Assembly (NCBI GenBank): GCA_963701065.1
Contig: OY969558.1
Coordinates: 186,001 to 250,000 of the forward strand
DNA length: 64,000 bases
DNA from: Aquirickettsiella gammari
Lineage (GTDB): Bacteria > Pseudomonadota > Gammaproteobacteria > Diplorickettsiales > Diplorickettsiaceae
Direction: 5' to 3'
The translations under genes and the position numbers were made by a program. This document shows positions 52,381 through 62,130 of the stretch, in pieces. The notes below the pieces were generated by a model. The model was not told where the DNA came from. It saw only the letters and a list, made by a program, of their open reading frames with translations, and searched no databases. Position 1 is the first letter of the stretch; each line of letters begins with the position of its first letter.

Positions 52381-53082
52381 CTACGTAATACCAAAACTGG
52401 CTTGCAGCATCTCTCGGGTTCCTTCGATATTCACCGCGAGCAGACCGGCCACAATATGCGTCACTGCCTTTCCCATCGTACTACGGCCATTCGGATTGGA
52501 GACATGGGTCAGATGCACCCAACCCCTAATAAAAGAGATAGTACCTATTAATTGGATAAAGCGCAAAACAGCCTGCGATGCTAAGGGACTCCATATGCCT
52601 TTTGCCGAATGATAACTCAGCGGATCGGTAATATTTGTGGTCGCAAAGGTAGACAACAACATGCTTTTAAAGGCGGTAGGCGCGTATAAAAGTGCGGTTC
52701 CAGCAAAAAAAACCATCATCGTGGCTTTGAAATTAGTTTGTACTGACATCATGGTACGTAAATCACCATAGACCTTTAATTGGTAGACGCCACGAAAAAT
52801 AAAGGCGATACCCATGATATACGAGGTCGCCGTCACTAGACGATAAATGCTAGGAAATTCATTGCTTACATTAACCAACATATTCTCAATACGAGGAAAA
52901 TGTTCGCTAGTACATCCGCTTAATAAAAGACAACAGGCCAAAAAGCCAATGTTTTTCAGTAATTGTGGATTTATTAGATTTTTTTCTTGACAGAGTTCGC
53001 TGGCTTTACCGGCGTATGAATGAGGCAAAACCGTGTTTTGTGTTAATAATGTCTGCAGCCAGGCGCCAAACCATGAAATCAT
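52381..53082 (-). CDS. icmC: Dot/Icm inner-membrane protein IcmC (DotE)
   Basis: About 233 residues. The core matches IcmC: IYRLVTATSYIMGIAFIFRGVYQLKVYGDLRTMMS, then ATMMVFFAGTALLYAPTAF and a late helix pair (AVLRFIQLIGTISFIRGWVHL, KAVTHIVAGLLAVN). It is distantly related to IcmD. The first ~60 residues are extra relative to Legionella IcmC (194 residues) and include GFLACCLLLSGC, which looks like a lipoprotein signal placed ~45 residues from the start. The true start may therefore be further in, at a non-ATG codon. The ATG at 53082 is preferred over the GTG at 53091. Confidence 0.88.
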   Translation of the reverse strand: MISWFGAWLQTLLTQNTVLPHSYAGKASELCQEKNLINPQLLKNIGFLACCLLLSGCTSEHFPRIENMLVNVSNEFPSIYRLVTATSYIMGIAFIFRGVYQLKVYGDLRTMMSVQTNFKATMMVFFAGTALLYAPTAFKSMLLSTFATTNITDPLSYHSAKGIWSPLASQAVLRFIQLIGTISFIRGWVHLTHVSNPNGRSTMGKAVTHIVAGLLAVNIEGTREMLQASFGIT

Positions 53083-53126
53083 GCGTAACACCCAATTTTA
53101 AAAAAATTGACTCGGTACATTGATAA

Positions 53127-53846
53127 TCATCTATCATCCGGATTATAACCAATAACCGCACCCGAGCTTAAAGTAACGGTTCCTTGCTTGGGATCAATTG
53201 CAGTTATAAAACCATAACCCGATAATTTATCCCCTCTGCCTAAAGTGAGCGTTGAACCATCTTGCATCGTTAACCAGACACGGCCTGGAATAATAGCGCG
53301 TACAAAATAAATCGGTTTCGGCGCTGCCTTTTTTCTGGCGATTATTTTACTTTCTGCCTTTTGTTGTTTTTGCAAAAAAGCTTCTTGTTGCATATGCAGT
53401 GTTTGCATTTGATCATTGATTTGTGCAAATCGCATATTGAGTTCAGCCAAGGTCGATTTAACATCTGATAATTCCGAATCAAAAGCTTGAAAATCAGATT
53501 TTAGATCGTGTTGTTGTAGCTCCAAATGAGTAAAACGATTGGCTATCACATTATTAGCTTGCACCGCAGCCGGCACTGTTGGCAACGCGGGCTTAGCAAG
53601 CTTGGTCGCCATTTTTACCCGAGACGAAGCCCCCTGCATTAATCTATTAACGACTTTATAAGCACCTAAGCTCGCCAAAATAAGAATTAATACTAAAAAA
53701 ATGTGTTGGCGTTTGGTTTTTTCTAAAATAGCCGATGCGGTCTCTGAACTATTATTTTGCTCAGAAAAATGCGCGCCTGATTCCCGTTGTGAAGACTGAA
53801 GTTTATATTCCTCTTCAGCATCTTGATCATGTATTTTCTTATCCAT
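53127..53846 (-). CDS. icmG: Dot/Icm core-complex protein IcmG (DotF)
   Basis: 239 residues. Hydrophilic cytoplasmic N-terminus (~50 residues, acidic and Gln/Ser-rich), one membrane helix (HIFLVLILILASLGAYKVV), then a periplasmic coiled coil (FTHLELQQHDLKSDFQ to MQQEAFLQKQQKAESK) and a small C-terminal beta domain (IPGRVWLTMQDGSTLTLGRGD). This layout fits IcmG/DotF, an inner-membrane part of the core complex. Confidence 0.92.
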   Translation of the reverse strand: MDKKIHDQDAEEEYKLQSSQRESGAHFSEQNNSSETASAILEKTKRQHIFLVLILILASLGAYKVVNRLMQGASSRVKMATKLAKPALPTVPAAVQANNVIANRFTHLELQQHDLKSDFQAFDSELSDVKSTLAELNMRFAQINDQMQTLHMQQEAFLQKQQKAESKIIARKKAAPKPIYFVRAIIPGRVWLTMQDGSTLTLGRGDKLSGYGFITAIDPKQGTVTLSSGAVIGYNPDDR

Positions 53847-53879
53847 TATCGCCTCATTGTTGTATTTTTAACTAATAAT

Positions 53880-55853
53880 TTATTGCGTAGGTAATGCCGC
53901 CAAATCGGAAAGAAATAATATACCCATCGGTGTTCCGGAAAAAACATGCACGGTAGGTGGCGTATTAAATACGTCTCTTAGTACGGATGAATATTGCAAA
54001 CCCACTTGACCTAAACCAACAAACACACGGTCGCGTGGGCTTAAATTCAGCGTTTGATTAGTAGGATTAATAATAACCGCGCCGGCATAGGGTGACCCTG
54101 TATTCAAAAAGGATTGGCCATAACCTTGTATAAAAGCCGAAGCAAATAAAGTGCCATAACGTAGCCAATAATGGCTGTTGGTATAACTTGACAATGCCGT
54201 CCGCGCTGTCCCCTCGTCGATAGCCACTGTATTGATAGTAATACTTTGCGATAGTTTAGGTAGATTTAAGGTATTAAAAGAAAGTAAAACTTTTTTACCT
54301 TGGTTGCTTAAACTCCCTATTAGGCGGCCACCTTTTAATTTACCTTGTACTATCTCTGCTAATACAGGGCCTGGTTCATCACTATTAACCGCTGTTAATA
54401 GTACCGCATATAGAATAGTCCCTGCTTTTACCAAAGGTGGCGCACCCTCGAGCTTAGCTTGGCCTGATAGGAGCAGCGGATTGCCGCCTAACTGATTGTC
54501 TCTCACCGCATTCCCAATCACGTATTGCTGGCTTGGAGAGGCCCAAGCAGTAAATAATTGGCCGGCTTGTGTCCCCATCGAGGTTTGCATTTGTTGCTGC
54601 AACTGATCGGCTTTTTGTGTCGAAATCTGCTTGGCTTGTCTATCTAAAATAGCTTGTAATTCTGGATTAGAATTATTAGCGCTTGCCGAAAGCAAGCTAA
54701 TTGCTGTTTCTGGCTGCATGGGCACATTCGATAAAGGGACGTTATTTTTGGCTGGCGGGATAATACTCGCAACAAAATTAGCGTTGCCATCTTGAATCCG
54801 GCCTGAAGCCGTTAAGTTGCCTAAGGCCTTACCGGCTGCATCTCGCACAATGCCATCACTGCCAACGGTTCCAAATAAATGACCTTGCGGGTCATAAGCC
54901 AGTGTACCGGGTGCCGTTGCACCTAATTTACCGATTATCTCATCATGCAAGCCGCGCACCCGTCCATCGCTATCTAATTTAGCGATGACTATTCCTTTGC
55001 TGTCACGCACGTTTCCATCATTACCGAGCGTACCCAACAATTTACCCTGATTGTCATAAACGGGTGTACCTGGAATAACTAATTTTTTTTCATTGACTCC
55101 GGCCATATTGACGCCTGTCTTCGCGATAACAGCGCCTTTGAGATTACGTACGATACCATCAGCCCCCACCTGGCCAAGCACACGACCTTGCGCATCCACA
55201 ACTCTCCCATCTGGCGCTACTCTGCCAATTAAACGACCCGTCGCATCATAAACCACATCGCCCATCGCAGGAACAGCCGCACTACCTATAACCGTTCCAT
55301 CCTTTGCACGAACTAAGCCATCCGGCCCTACTTGCCCTATCACTTGACCCTCGCTATTGCGTACCTTTCCGTCCGCACCTAAATGGCCGATAATGTTTCC
55401 TCGCAGATCATAAATGAGCGTTCCTGATTTGAGTTGACTCGGTTGTAGTAAGGGAATTACGGTAGATTTTGCGTAGCTATTACACGGTGAGCAAGCGCCA
55501 TTTACGGGTAGCGACCCGTTTTGATTTTGATCAAATTGATTGGTATCAAGTAAGGTGGGAATAGCGCTAGTACCATTTTTTTCGGCAATAGCAACTTGTT
55601 GAAGATTTTGCTGTGCTTGCAAACGCTGATAATCTGCTGAAGGTGACTTATCCAACCCTCCCGGAATAGATTCAATATTAGGCGGTGAATCCTTCAATTG
55701 CACCGAAGTATCTGCCACCGGTTCTTTCTTATGTGAAAAATGCGTTATGCCGTATAAAAATCCGAACAAAAGGATGAAACCTGTCAACAAGATAATACTT
55801 CGCGTGCGGATATTTTTAAATAAATTAGCTATATTTTGTAATTGAAGTTTCAT
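53880..55853 (-). CDS. icmE: Dot/Icm core-complex protein IcmE (DotG)
   Basis: 657 residues; spans the envelope as the VirB10/TrbI-like channel. One membrane helix (SIILLTGFILLFGFLYGI), a Pro/Gln linker, then about residues 135-365 of degenerate ~20-residue repeats of the form G-x-V-I-G-x-V-G-x-D-G-x-V-R-(D/N), and a C-terminal TrbI-like domain (~430-650: GTILYAVLLTAVNSDEPGPVLAEIVQG, LSPRDRVFVGLGQ). The repeat region is far shorter than in Legionella DotG (1048 residues), so the periplasmic reach may differ. It overlaps nothing; 5 bp separate it from icmK. Confidence 0.94.
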   Translation of the reverse strand: MKLQLQNIANLFKNIRTRSIILLTGFILLFGFLYGITHFSHKKEPVADTSVQLKDSPPNIESIPGGLDKSPSADYQRLQAQQNLQQVAIAEKNGTSAIPTLLDTNQFDQNQNGSLPVNGACSPCNSYAKSTVIPLLQPSQLKSGTLIYDLRGNIIGHLGADGKVRNSEGQVIGQVGPDGLVRAKDGTVIGSAAVPAMGDVVYDATGRLIGRVAPDGRVVDAQGRVLGQVGADGIVRNLKGAVIAKTGVNMAGVNEKKLVIPGTPVYDNQGKLLGTLGNDGNVRDSKGIVIAKLDSDGRVRGLHDEIIGKLGATAPGTLAYDPQGHLFGTVGSDGIVRDAAGKALGNLTASGRIQDGNANFVASIIPPAKNNVPLSNVPMQPETAISLLSASANNSNPELQAILDRQAKQISTQKADQLQQQMQTSMGTQAGQLFTAWASPSQQYVIGNAVRDNQLGGNPLLLSGQAKLEGAPPLVKAGTILYAVLLTAVNSDEPGPVLAEIVQGKLKGGRLIGSLSNQGKKVLLSFNTLNLPKLSQSITINTVAIDEGTARTALSSYTNSHYWLRYGTLFASAFIQGYGQSFLNTGSPYAGAVIINPTNQTLNLSPRDRVFVGLGQVGLQYSSVLRDVFNTPPTVHVFSGTPMGILFLSDLAALPTQ

Positions 55854-55858
55854 AATAG

Positions 55859-56824
55859 TTAGAACCCTTCAACTTTTAATTGTATCGACTGGCCAGCGTC
55901 AAAACCTAAAATCAGCGGAGTTTTTGGCATTTCATAGGCCTTCATTCCATCTGGACTGGACATCGTTGCAATCCAAGCCGGTGAAATTAAGGTTAAACGG
56001 GTTCGTAAATAAATATGATTGCCAACTAACCACGCTTGCGCGAGAGCACCGGATATCTTTAATGGCTTGTTTCCCGCAGGCGCAACGCCTTCTAAAATAT
56101 TTAGTAAGGCCGGATCAGCCGTTTGAGGTAAACTTCTGCCAAGTAATGCCTTTGCATTCGGACCGTTGCCGGTGATACGTAAATCCACGCGATAATCGAC
56201 CGCTTTTTGTCCCGAAATCAATGTCACCATGACCGGTGTTTCTAAACCACGTAATTGTATAGCCAAATTCCCTACGCTATAAAGGGAAGTCGCTTGTATC
56301 ATCAGTAGATTACTTTTTTTATCCCACTGAATATTAAAGGCTTGCGGATTACCGATATCATAATTATCCACCGGCCAGGGTTGACCGGTAGAATCAAGAA
56401 ACGCAAGGGTAGTTACATAGCCTTCGGCTAAACGGATTACTGTCGGTGTGGCACCGGGTTCCAGTTTTACATATTGCGAAGAAATAGTCGGACGTGGTGG
56501 CGTCCCTGGCGTCGTTGCCGCGGCCGCTTGTGTTTGATTAAATAACTCTCGTAAACGCTTAATTTGTTCAGGCGTCATTGGCAACATCGTCTGTGTCATC
56601 GATCCAAAAGCCGCTTTATTGAGCGCTTGGATTGAAACAGAATCTTCTTTGGCCTTATCAGCCAAAGCAGCTGCCGAGGTTGAATTTGAAGATTGAGGCA
56701 AATTTTGTCGGTCTAAATTGGCTGCTTTGGCGCTTGTTAGCATAAAAAAACTGCATAAACCCAACAAGCTTAAAAAGCTAACTGCGCCTCTTATTGTTAT
56801 TTTTTGAACGTATAAAAAATACAT
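55859..56824 (-). CDS. icmK: Dot/Icm outer-membrane core protein IcmK (DotH)
   Basis: 321 residues (Legionella 360). Signal peptide (AVSFLSLLGLCSFFMLTSAKA), helical N-terminal part including MTPEQIKRLRELFNQTQAAAA, and a TraN/VirB9-like beta-rich C-terminal domain (VKLEPGATPTVIRLAEGYVTTLAFLDSTGQPWPV...). With DotC and DotD (not in the window) it forms the outer-membrane ring. It lies 7 bp after icmL. Confidence 0.94.
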   Translation of the reverse strand: MYFLYVQKITIRGAVSFLSLLGLCSFFMLTSAKAANLDRQNLPQSSNSTSAAALADKAKEDSVSIQALNKAAFGSMTQTMLPMTPEQIKRLRELFNQTQAAAATTPGTPPRPTISSQYVKLEPGATPTVIRLAEGYVTTLAFLDSTGQPWPVDNYDIGNPQAFNIQWDKKSNLLMIQATSLYSVGNLAIQLRGLETPVMVTLISGQKAVDYRVDLRITGNGPNAKALLGRSLPQTADPALLNILEGVAPAGNKPLKISGALAQAWLVGNHIYLRTRLTLISPAWIATMSSPDGMKAYEMPKTPLILGFDAGQSIQLKVEGF

Positions 56825-56831
56825 AACTTAA

Positions 56832-57476
56832 TTAACCGGTAATACCGCCGCCTCCCGATACAATAAATTGCGCAATCCCGATACCACGAGGTGAGGTTAA
56901 GGTCGAAATCCGAACAATAAGTAGCGTGACGGTTACAGATTGCTGCGAGAATTGGCTGGCGCTTTGAAAGGTAATCAACATAGGAATTTGCACTTTCCAG
57001 GTATAACGCCCGGCTAAAATCCCTTGCTCCAATATAACCGGAACACCGGTTGCAACAGCAGAAACAATTAATTTTTTGCTAATAACCGCTTGTAAATTAT
57101 TTGAATTTTTTATGGCGGTAAAAAACATTTGTTTACCTTCCGGGGTAAAATAATCAGCCGCTTGCTGTAATGCCTGGCGGTAGTTAACAAAATTATAACT
57201 ATATGCGGCAGCAGCGGCTGTATTAGACCATTCTAATATAGCCGAGTTACTTAAATTGGGTTGTGAAAAAGGAACTAAGGGTGCCAGACGACCATCACTA
57301 CTTGTTGCAAAATAACGTGGCGCAGGCGGATGCGCTACGATATAAAATAAAGCCGCCACTAAAACCAATAGAATAAAAAAACTAAGTAATAATGCAGCAA
57401 CAACCTTTCTATAATTATCCCGATAAAATTCGTTACGTAATTTAACGACTTGCAGGGCATCATCTTTCATTGTCAT
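56832..57476 (-). CDS. icmL: Dot/Icm inner-membrane protein IcmL (DotI)
   Basis: 214 residues. Short cytoplasmic N-terminus (VVKLRNEFYRDNYRKV), one membrane helix (ALLLSFFILLVLVAALFYIV) and a periplasmic domain (YFTPEGKQMFFTAIKNSNNLQAV, YTWKVQIPMLITFQS) like TraM of plasmid R64. DotI and DotJ form a complex supporting the core. Alternative start codons lie two codons apart (57476, 57470). Confidence 0.95.
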   Translation of the reverse strand: MTMKDDALQVVKLRNEFYRDNYRKVVAALLLSFFILLVLVAALFYIVAHPPAPRYFATSSDGRLAPLVPFSQPNLSNSAILEWSNTAAAAAYSYNFVNYRQALQQAADYFTPEGKQMFFTAIKNSNNLQAVISKKLIVSAVATGVPVILEQGILAGRYTWKVQIPMLITFQSASQFSQQSVTVTLLIVRISTLTSPRGIGIAQFIVSGGGGITG

Positions 57477-57503
57477 CTCAATCTTAAAATTATTTTTATT
57501 TAT

Positions 57504-57737
57504 TTAAGGTGCTGTACGCGAATAATTAACTGAATCAACAGCAACTAAACGGGTCAATTTTCCATCTTGAGCACTTGCAAAAAAATCCGGTGTAGGTGAA
57601 TAAATAGTTAAATAAATAACAATTCCGCTTACTAATAAAATAATAAACAACACCAGCAACAAGCCCACGCAAACACGGTTATAGTTATCTCGATAAAAAC
57701 CTTTACGTGATTTAAGCTGCTCAATCCGGTTTCCCAC
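57504..57737 (-). CDS. icmM: Dot/Icm protein IcmM (DotJ)
   Basis: 77 residues from a GTG start with AGGGG upstream. It corresponds to the N-terminal part of IcmL (SRKGFYRDNYNRV, one membrane helix, DFFASAQDGKLTRLV) and stops before the periplasmic domain, as in Legionella DotJ, a truncated DotI paralogue. First gene after the probable promoter of the icmM-to-icmB block. Confidence 0.88.
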   Translation of the reverse strand: MGNRIEQLKSRKGFYRDNYNRVCVGLLLVLFIILLVSGIVIYLTIYSPTPDFFASAQDGKLTRLVAVDSVNYSRTAP

Positions 57738-57787
57738 CTTACCCCTCTTTGTTAATCCGGTCTTATTTTAGCGAACTATAACCTAAT

Positions 57788-57793
57788 ATTATA
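57788..57793 (-). promoter_or_regulatory. Possible -10 element upstream of icmM
   Basis: A perfect TATAAT on the minus strand, 50 bp before the icmM start, in the 171-bp gap after icmN. The -35 match is weak (TTTATT at 16-base spacing). The gap is AT-rich and holds no gene. Confidence 0.35.
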
Positions 57794-57908
57794 GAGAAAA
57801 GCTAGTTTTAATAAATAATTTAATTTTTCAAAAAAACCTCTTTGTCGGGTGATTTACCCCCTATTTTGCAATTTTTATTCCCCCAAAAACCCGGCCGTCC
57901 ATTTCGCA

Positions 57909-58439
57909 TTAGTCGCTATCTTCTGTATGTAAATGGCGGGTTCTTATCTCTATACAAAAGATCTGCACTGGATCCTGAACAAATCGCCCCCCCTTACGAC
58001 AAGCTTGATGAGGGCTATCCCATGCCCTGGCCACAATAAGGCGGGTATTTAAACCTTGCTGAAGAAGATATTCTTCAATAGCGCGCGCTTGAAGTTGAGC
58101 TAAATCGGTCGTTTGCTGTTGCAAATCAGCGGAGGGGGTATACGCCAATACCTCAATACCCAAATTTTTTTGCTGGTTAAGCAAGGTGACAATCTGACCT
58201 AATACAGGGTAAGCACTCACTTTTAAGTGCATTGTGTTTTGAATAAAAAACCGCCGTTGTGGAAGAATCAATCTCAATTCGTCACCTACTTGCACTCTAC
58301 GCACTCCGCCTGCGTTGAGACTATTTAACAAATCTTCCTGCTGTAGCGAAGGATCCGGCACAGCGGGTGAAATCGATTGAGTACTAGCACAGCCGGAAAT
58401 CAATAAACATAAAAAAATAGATAAAAGACGGTAATTCAT
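57909..58439 (-). CDS. icmN: Dot/Icm lipoprotein IcmN (DotK)
   Basis: 176 residues. Lipoprotein signal with the lipobox CLLISGC (Cys17), then an OmpA-like peptidoglycan-binding region (LILPQRRFFIQNTMHLKVSAYPVLGQIVTLLNQQ, VLAYTPSADLQQQTTDLAQLQARAIEEYLLQQGLNTRLI). It peripherally stabilises the outer-membrane ring. Lies 24 bp after icmO. Confidence 0.93.
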   Translation of the reverse strand: MNYRLLSIFLCLLISGCASTQSISPAVPDPSLQQEDLLNSLNAGGVRRVQVGDELRLILPQRRFFIQNTMHLKVSAYPVLGQIVTLLNQQKNLGIEVLAYTPSADLQQQTTDLAQLQARAIEEYLLQQGLNTRLIVARAWDSPHQACRKGGRFVQDPVQIFCIEIRTRHLHTEDSD

Positions 58440-58463
58440 AAGCTAATAACCCAGTAATTGATT

Positions 58464-60827
58464 TTATTTTTGCTCGCTCAGGATTGATTCACGTTCCTTT
58501 TTAATCGCTAATAGTAATTTATTAAGCTCCTCAGTCAGCTCTGCAGCGGATAAGACATGAGAGACAAGCGGTGGATAATGCGTCGCCAAGGCCATATCTT
58601 TTATAATCTCAGCGGCAATGCTATTGGCATGTTTTTCAAATTTACCCGACACCTTTTCTATGACAGCGAGTTGTCCTTGGGTGGCCTTGGCTTGCAAAAA
58701 GGCCGCATTAAATTGATCCGCTTGTTCGACCAACAGGCATTGCTGTAATTTAGCTGTCACGGTAAGCGGAGCAAATATATTCAATTCATTGGCTGGCAAG
58801 GATAGCTCTTCAGCGAACTCAATGTCTTGTTGCGGATTTTCCGTAACAGGTTGGTGCAACGCTAATAAGGCGGGCATAGCCGCTGCAATAGGACTTAGTT
58901 TCGCGTGCGCCAAAAAGCTTTGCTGCAAAGTCGTAATCAACCCTGATTCATCTAATTTATTAAGAGAAAATTGCGCTTTCTCAGTCACTTTACGAAAATT
59001 TTGCAAGCGCGATTGCAAATCTAACAAGAAACGATTACTGGGCAAACCTACTTTCAAGAACTGATTAAGCCGCATTCTTGCGACCGGGGTAGGATTGGCA
59101 TAAAATAATTGGGCACGAATAATCTTAGATTTAAACAAGATATGCGCTTCCCCTTCACGTTGTTCTTTTAAATCCAGCAAGTCAATACGGGCGCGCTTTT
59201 CTGAAGAAGCACTACGCGTATCGGCGTAATTATTCAGCACACTTTCAGCCCGTGTTTGAAAAGCATCTACCTTAGTGACCCAAGCCTCACCGGCACTTTT
59301 AGAGAAAAAGTCCCAGGTTTCTAAGGGATCTTCCAATTTCATGCACAGCTTAATGTTACAGTTAGCCCCTATCGATGCTGCCTCTTCTTTAGAAGCTTTT
59401 TGAAAAGCAGGTAAGTCTTGACCGGCAAAAACAATCGAAAAACCCAAAGACCTGGCTTGTGCAGGAACCACGGCAAATCCGGGTACGGCATAATAGCCAT
59501 ATTCATCGAGCACACATAAATAAGGTGTTAAGGCATTGGTAGGTTTGCGCTCTATGATATCACGATAATCACCTTCAACTTCTTCTCCCAAACCTGCTGC
59601 CAACATGGCTTTTAAGGAGGCAATAATCACCTTACCTAAATTGGACAACTCATCCGGCGACTTTTCAAATGCAGGCAATAACACTAACAGAATGCGACGA
59701 TTCAATACCACATCTTTTAAATCAACCTCCGCCAAATTAGTCCGTAAAATGTGGCCGTAAGTATCGGCTAGGGAGCCAAACACGCGCGTTAACTGCATGG
59801 TAATAAAACCGTGCTGCTCTAATACCTGTGAGACTTGCTTACCTTTTTTAGATTTATCATACCCTGGCAAATTGATCAGATAGTTCGTGATGGGTTCTAA
59901 AACAACCTCTGGCACCTCCATCAAACTCAAAGGCTCTTGACCGTCGCGTGGGAAAATTTTATCGACGACGATATTTTCTACGCGCGTCAACTCAAAATAG
60001 TTACGTACGACGTTAACATCCAGTAAAATTCCACCTTGATCGCGGATATATACAAGCAGTTTCATTAAGGCTTCGACGAATACGATAGCCCGTCCCTTCC
60101 ACATATCCCCATCGGGTGTATTGCTACTACTATCCATTAAGCTAACGATTAATTGCGATAACATACTCGAAGAACCATTGGCAAAAGGGTTCATCGTGTT
60201 AGACAAACGTTTTTCTTGAGGTCCGACAATATCACGCGCACCGGTCATAAAATTGACTACCAGGATATCGTCTTCACGTCCCATGGATCGCGCCATGGAA
60301 AAAATCTTAGCGAATAAGCTATTATCGCCCTTACCATCGACATAAATAAATCCACTACCCTGCACTAAGGCATTAAAAGCCAGTGATATCAAGGCTTCGG
60401 TTTTACCACTGCCGGTAGAACCGAAGATCAAACAATGTGTGCGCATGTCGTCATTACTAAACCACAATTCTTCGCCGGTCGATATTTCGTTACCAAATAA
60501 ACAGATACCCCGTGCTTTTTGCGGTTTATTACTTCCTGCTTTTAAATCGTTATAGTCTAATTTTTGTGAGCGTTGCGGCATACGAAAGGGCAAATTCGTT
60601 TTACGTGTATAGGCGTAAATAAAGGAGGCTATTCCGAGCAAGAAAATAACATCGGCTATGGCTGGGATAAAAAAAGCACCGGAAGCAAAACCGACTAATA
60701 GAATAGTAACCGCCTGAGGATTTTTGAAAAAGTCGATAAAACGCTGTGACAGCACGCGCGTATCACGTAATAATCGACGGGGATCCTGCTCATGTTTTTG
60801 TTCTAAACCACGTGCTATAACTGCCAT
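58464..60827 (-). CDS. icmO: Dot/Icm coupling ATPase IcmO (DotL)
   Basis: 787 residues (Legionella 783). Type IV coupling protein of the VirD4 family. Two N-terminal membrane helices (VTILLVGFASGAFFIPAIA, VIFLLGIASFIYAYT), then Walker A GSTGSGKTEAL near residue 138, Walker B-type CVLDEYG and IVFAGQDLPAFQK. The C-terminal ~200 residues, where IcmS/IcmW-type adaptors and DotN bind, are helical and Gln/Leu-rich. It receives substrates and feeds the channel. Confidence 0.96.
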   Translation of the reverse strand: MAVIARGLEQKHEQDPRRLLRDTRVLSQRFIDFFKNPQAVTILLVGFASGAFFIPAIADVIFLLGIASFIYAYTRKTNLPFRMPQRSQKLDYNDLKAGSNKPQKARGICLFGNEISTGEELWFSNDDMRTHCLIFGSTGSGKTEALISLAFNALVQGSGFIYVDGKGDNSLFAKIFSMARSMGREDDILVVNFMTGARDIVGPQEKRLSNTMNPFANGSSSMLSQLIVSLMDSSSNTPDGDMWKGRAIVFVEALMKLLVYIRDQGGILLDVNVVRNYFELTRVENIVVDKIFPRDGQEPLSLMEVPEVVLEPITNYLINLPGYDKSKKGKQVSQVLEQHGFITMQLTRVFGSLADTYGHILRTNLAEVDLKDVVLNRRILLVLLPAFEKSPDELSNLGKVIIASLKAMLAAGLGEEVEGDYRDIIERKPTNALTPYLCVLDEYGYYAVPGFAVVPAQARSLGFSIVFAGQDLPAFQKASKEEAASIGANCNIKLCMKLEDPLETWDFFSKSAGEAWVTKVDAFQTRAESVLNNYADTRSASSEKRARIDLLDLKEQREGEAHILFKSKIIRAQLFYANPTPVARMRLNQFLKVGLPSNRFLLDLQSRLQNFRKVTEKAQFSLNKLDESGLITTLQQSFLAHAKLSPIAAAMPALLALHQPVTENPQQDIEFAEELSLPANELNIFAPLTVTAKLQQCLLVEQADQFNAAFLQAKATQGQLAVIEKVSGKFEKHANSIAAEIIKDMALATHYPPLVSHVLSAAELTEELNKLLLAIKKERESILSEQK

Positions 60828-60954
60828 AAAGCGTTCAATCTAATTTATAATTTTATAGGGTAAAAATTTCCTAAAACATCGTGCCTAAAAACAACCCAAG
60901 CCTAATTTTTTAGACTTATTATCTAAGATCATGGCTTACATTGTTCAAAATCAA

Positions 60955-62082
60955 CTAAGTTGCTTGCGAATCAGGGATATAAAGAATGTCTTTAATAGCC
61001 GCTTCCAAACCATTAACCGCTTCTTCTACCATAGGAACCATCAAGCGTCTGCCCATGATACACTCCACATTCCAATGTGCAAATGGACCACTCACTTCAG
61101 CGAATGCGGTTTGACGCCCTACTGAATTTAACATAAACCAAAGTAATCTATCCTTAGGCTTTAACCATAAAAAATCGGCTGTCGCTAGGACCCCTTCTTT
61201 TCTGGCTAATACGAGCAGTGAAGCCATCACCGTCAGTACATAGGCATGGCTATGTACCACTCGATGAACGAGTTTATTATTTTTGTGTTTTTCTAATAAG
61301 ACATCAACACCTGAGAAATTAAGCCGCCCCGTTGTGCTCGATTCAGCAATTTGTAAGAGTAGCTTCAGAGCACCCTCTCGATCTTGGTTGATGCGTGCCG
61401 AAAAAACAGCAAATAAAGCTTTAGTCGCTGGTGTTAGATAGTCCACCCCTTGCCAATATTCACCACATTGCAACACAAAAACATGATGTGCTGCCTCTCG
61501 TTTAACACTCACAGTAATTTGATGGCTAATCTTTGCGGCCATGGTCATGGCCGGAACCGCTTTTTCCTCCTGTAATAATCGATATTTTTTGGCAAATTGC
61601 ATAGGCGATAAAGCCATCGCCCAGGGACCTTTATCGATATCTTGTTTGACTAAATCAAGTTTGATGACTGGAGAAATCTGTGGCCAATTTTTCCTTTCTG
61701 CCTCGGCCAAGGAGTCCATGCTATAAAATTTTTTAAACTGTAAATTAATATGGCTAAAATAAATAACCACCGCCAAGACCAGTAGCAAAAAAATTATCGG
61801 ATAGCGCAAATAACTACCCACCTCTCGACTAACATCCAAAAGCTGCGTGAAAGCAACCTCGGCAGGATGCAATTGTTTTATACTACTAGCCAATTGCGCC
61901 GTGGTAGGGAGTACGAAGGAAATTAAACGTGCTTCAAAAAATTTAATCTGTAACAGAAATGCCACAATTTGGGTGTGGAAAAAGGCCCAAATCAACCAAC
62001 CGGCAAGAAAAATGCAAAGCACTATCCACAGCGGAGCCAGTGAATTATCGCCAGATTGTTGTTGTTGCGCAGGAGCAGCCAT
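60955..62082 (-). CDS. icmP: Dot/Icm coupling-complex protein IcmP (DotM)
   Basis: 375 residues (Legionella 376). Three membrane helices (LWIVLCIFLAGWLIWAFFHT, a second near residue 45, YPIIFLLLVLAVVIYFSHI), then the cytoplasmic domain (KDKGPW-type DIDKGPWAMALSPMQFAKKY, HAYVLTVMASLLVLARKEGVLATADFLWLKP, VGRQTAFAEVSGPFAHW). In Legionella this domain has basic patches that bind acidic Glu-rich substrate signals. Lies between icmQ and icmO. Confidence 0.95.
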   Translation of the reverse strand: MAAPAQQQQSGDNSLAPLWIVLCIFLAGWLIWAFFHTQIVAFLLQIKFFEARLISFVLPTTAQLASSIKQLHPAEVAFTQLLDVSREVGSYLRYPIIFLLLVLAVVIYFSHINLQFKKFYSMDSLAEAERKNWPQISPVIKLDLVKQDIDKGPWAMALSPMQFAKKYRLLQEEKAVPAMTMAAKISHQITVSVKREAAHHVFVLQCGEYWQGVDYLTPATKALFAVFSARINQDREGALKLLLQIAESSTTGRLNFSGVDVLLEKHKNNKLVHRVVHSHAYVLTVMASLLVLARKEGVLATADFLWLKPKDRLLWFMLNSVGRQTAFAEVSGPFAHWNVECIMGRRLMVPMVEEAVNGLEAAIKDILYIPDSQAT

Positions 62083-62130
62083 AATAAATTATTTTTTGTT
62101 ATTCTCGCATAAAGCTTTTTACGAGCCTGT

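Noticed and set aside
57842..58039. 65-codon plus-strand ORF overlapping icmN
   Set aside because: Antisense to the icmN 3' end; no supporting features.
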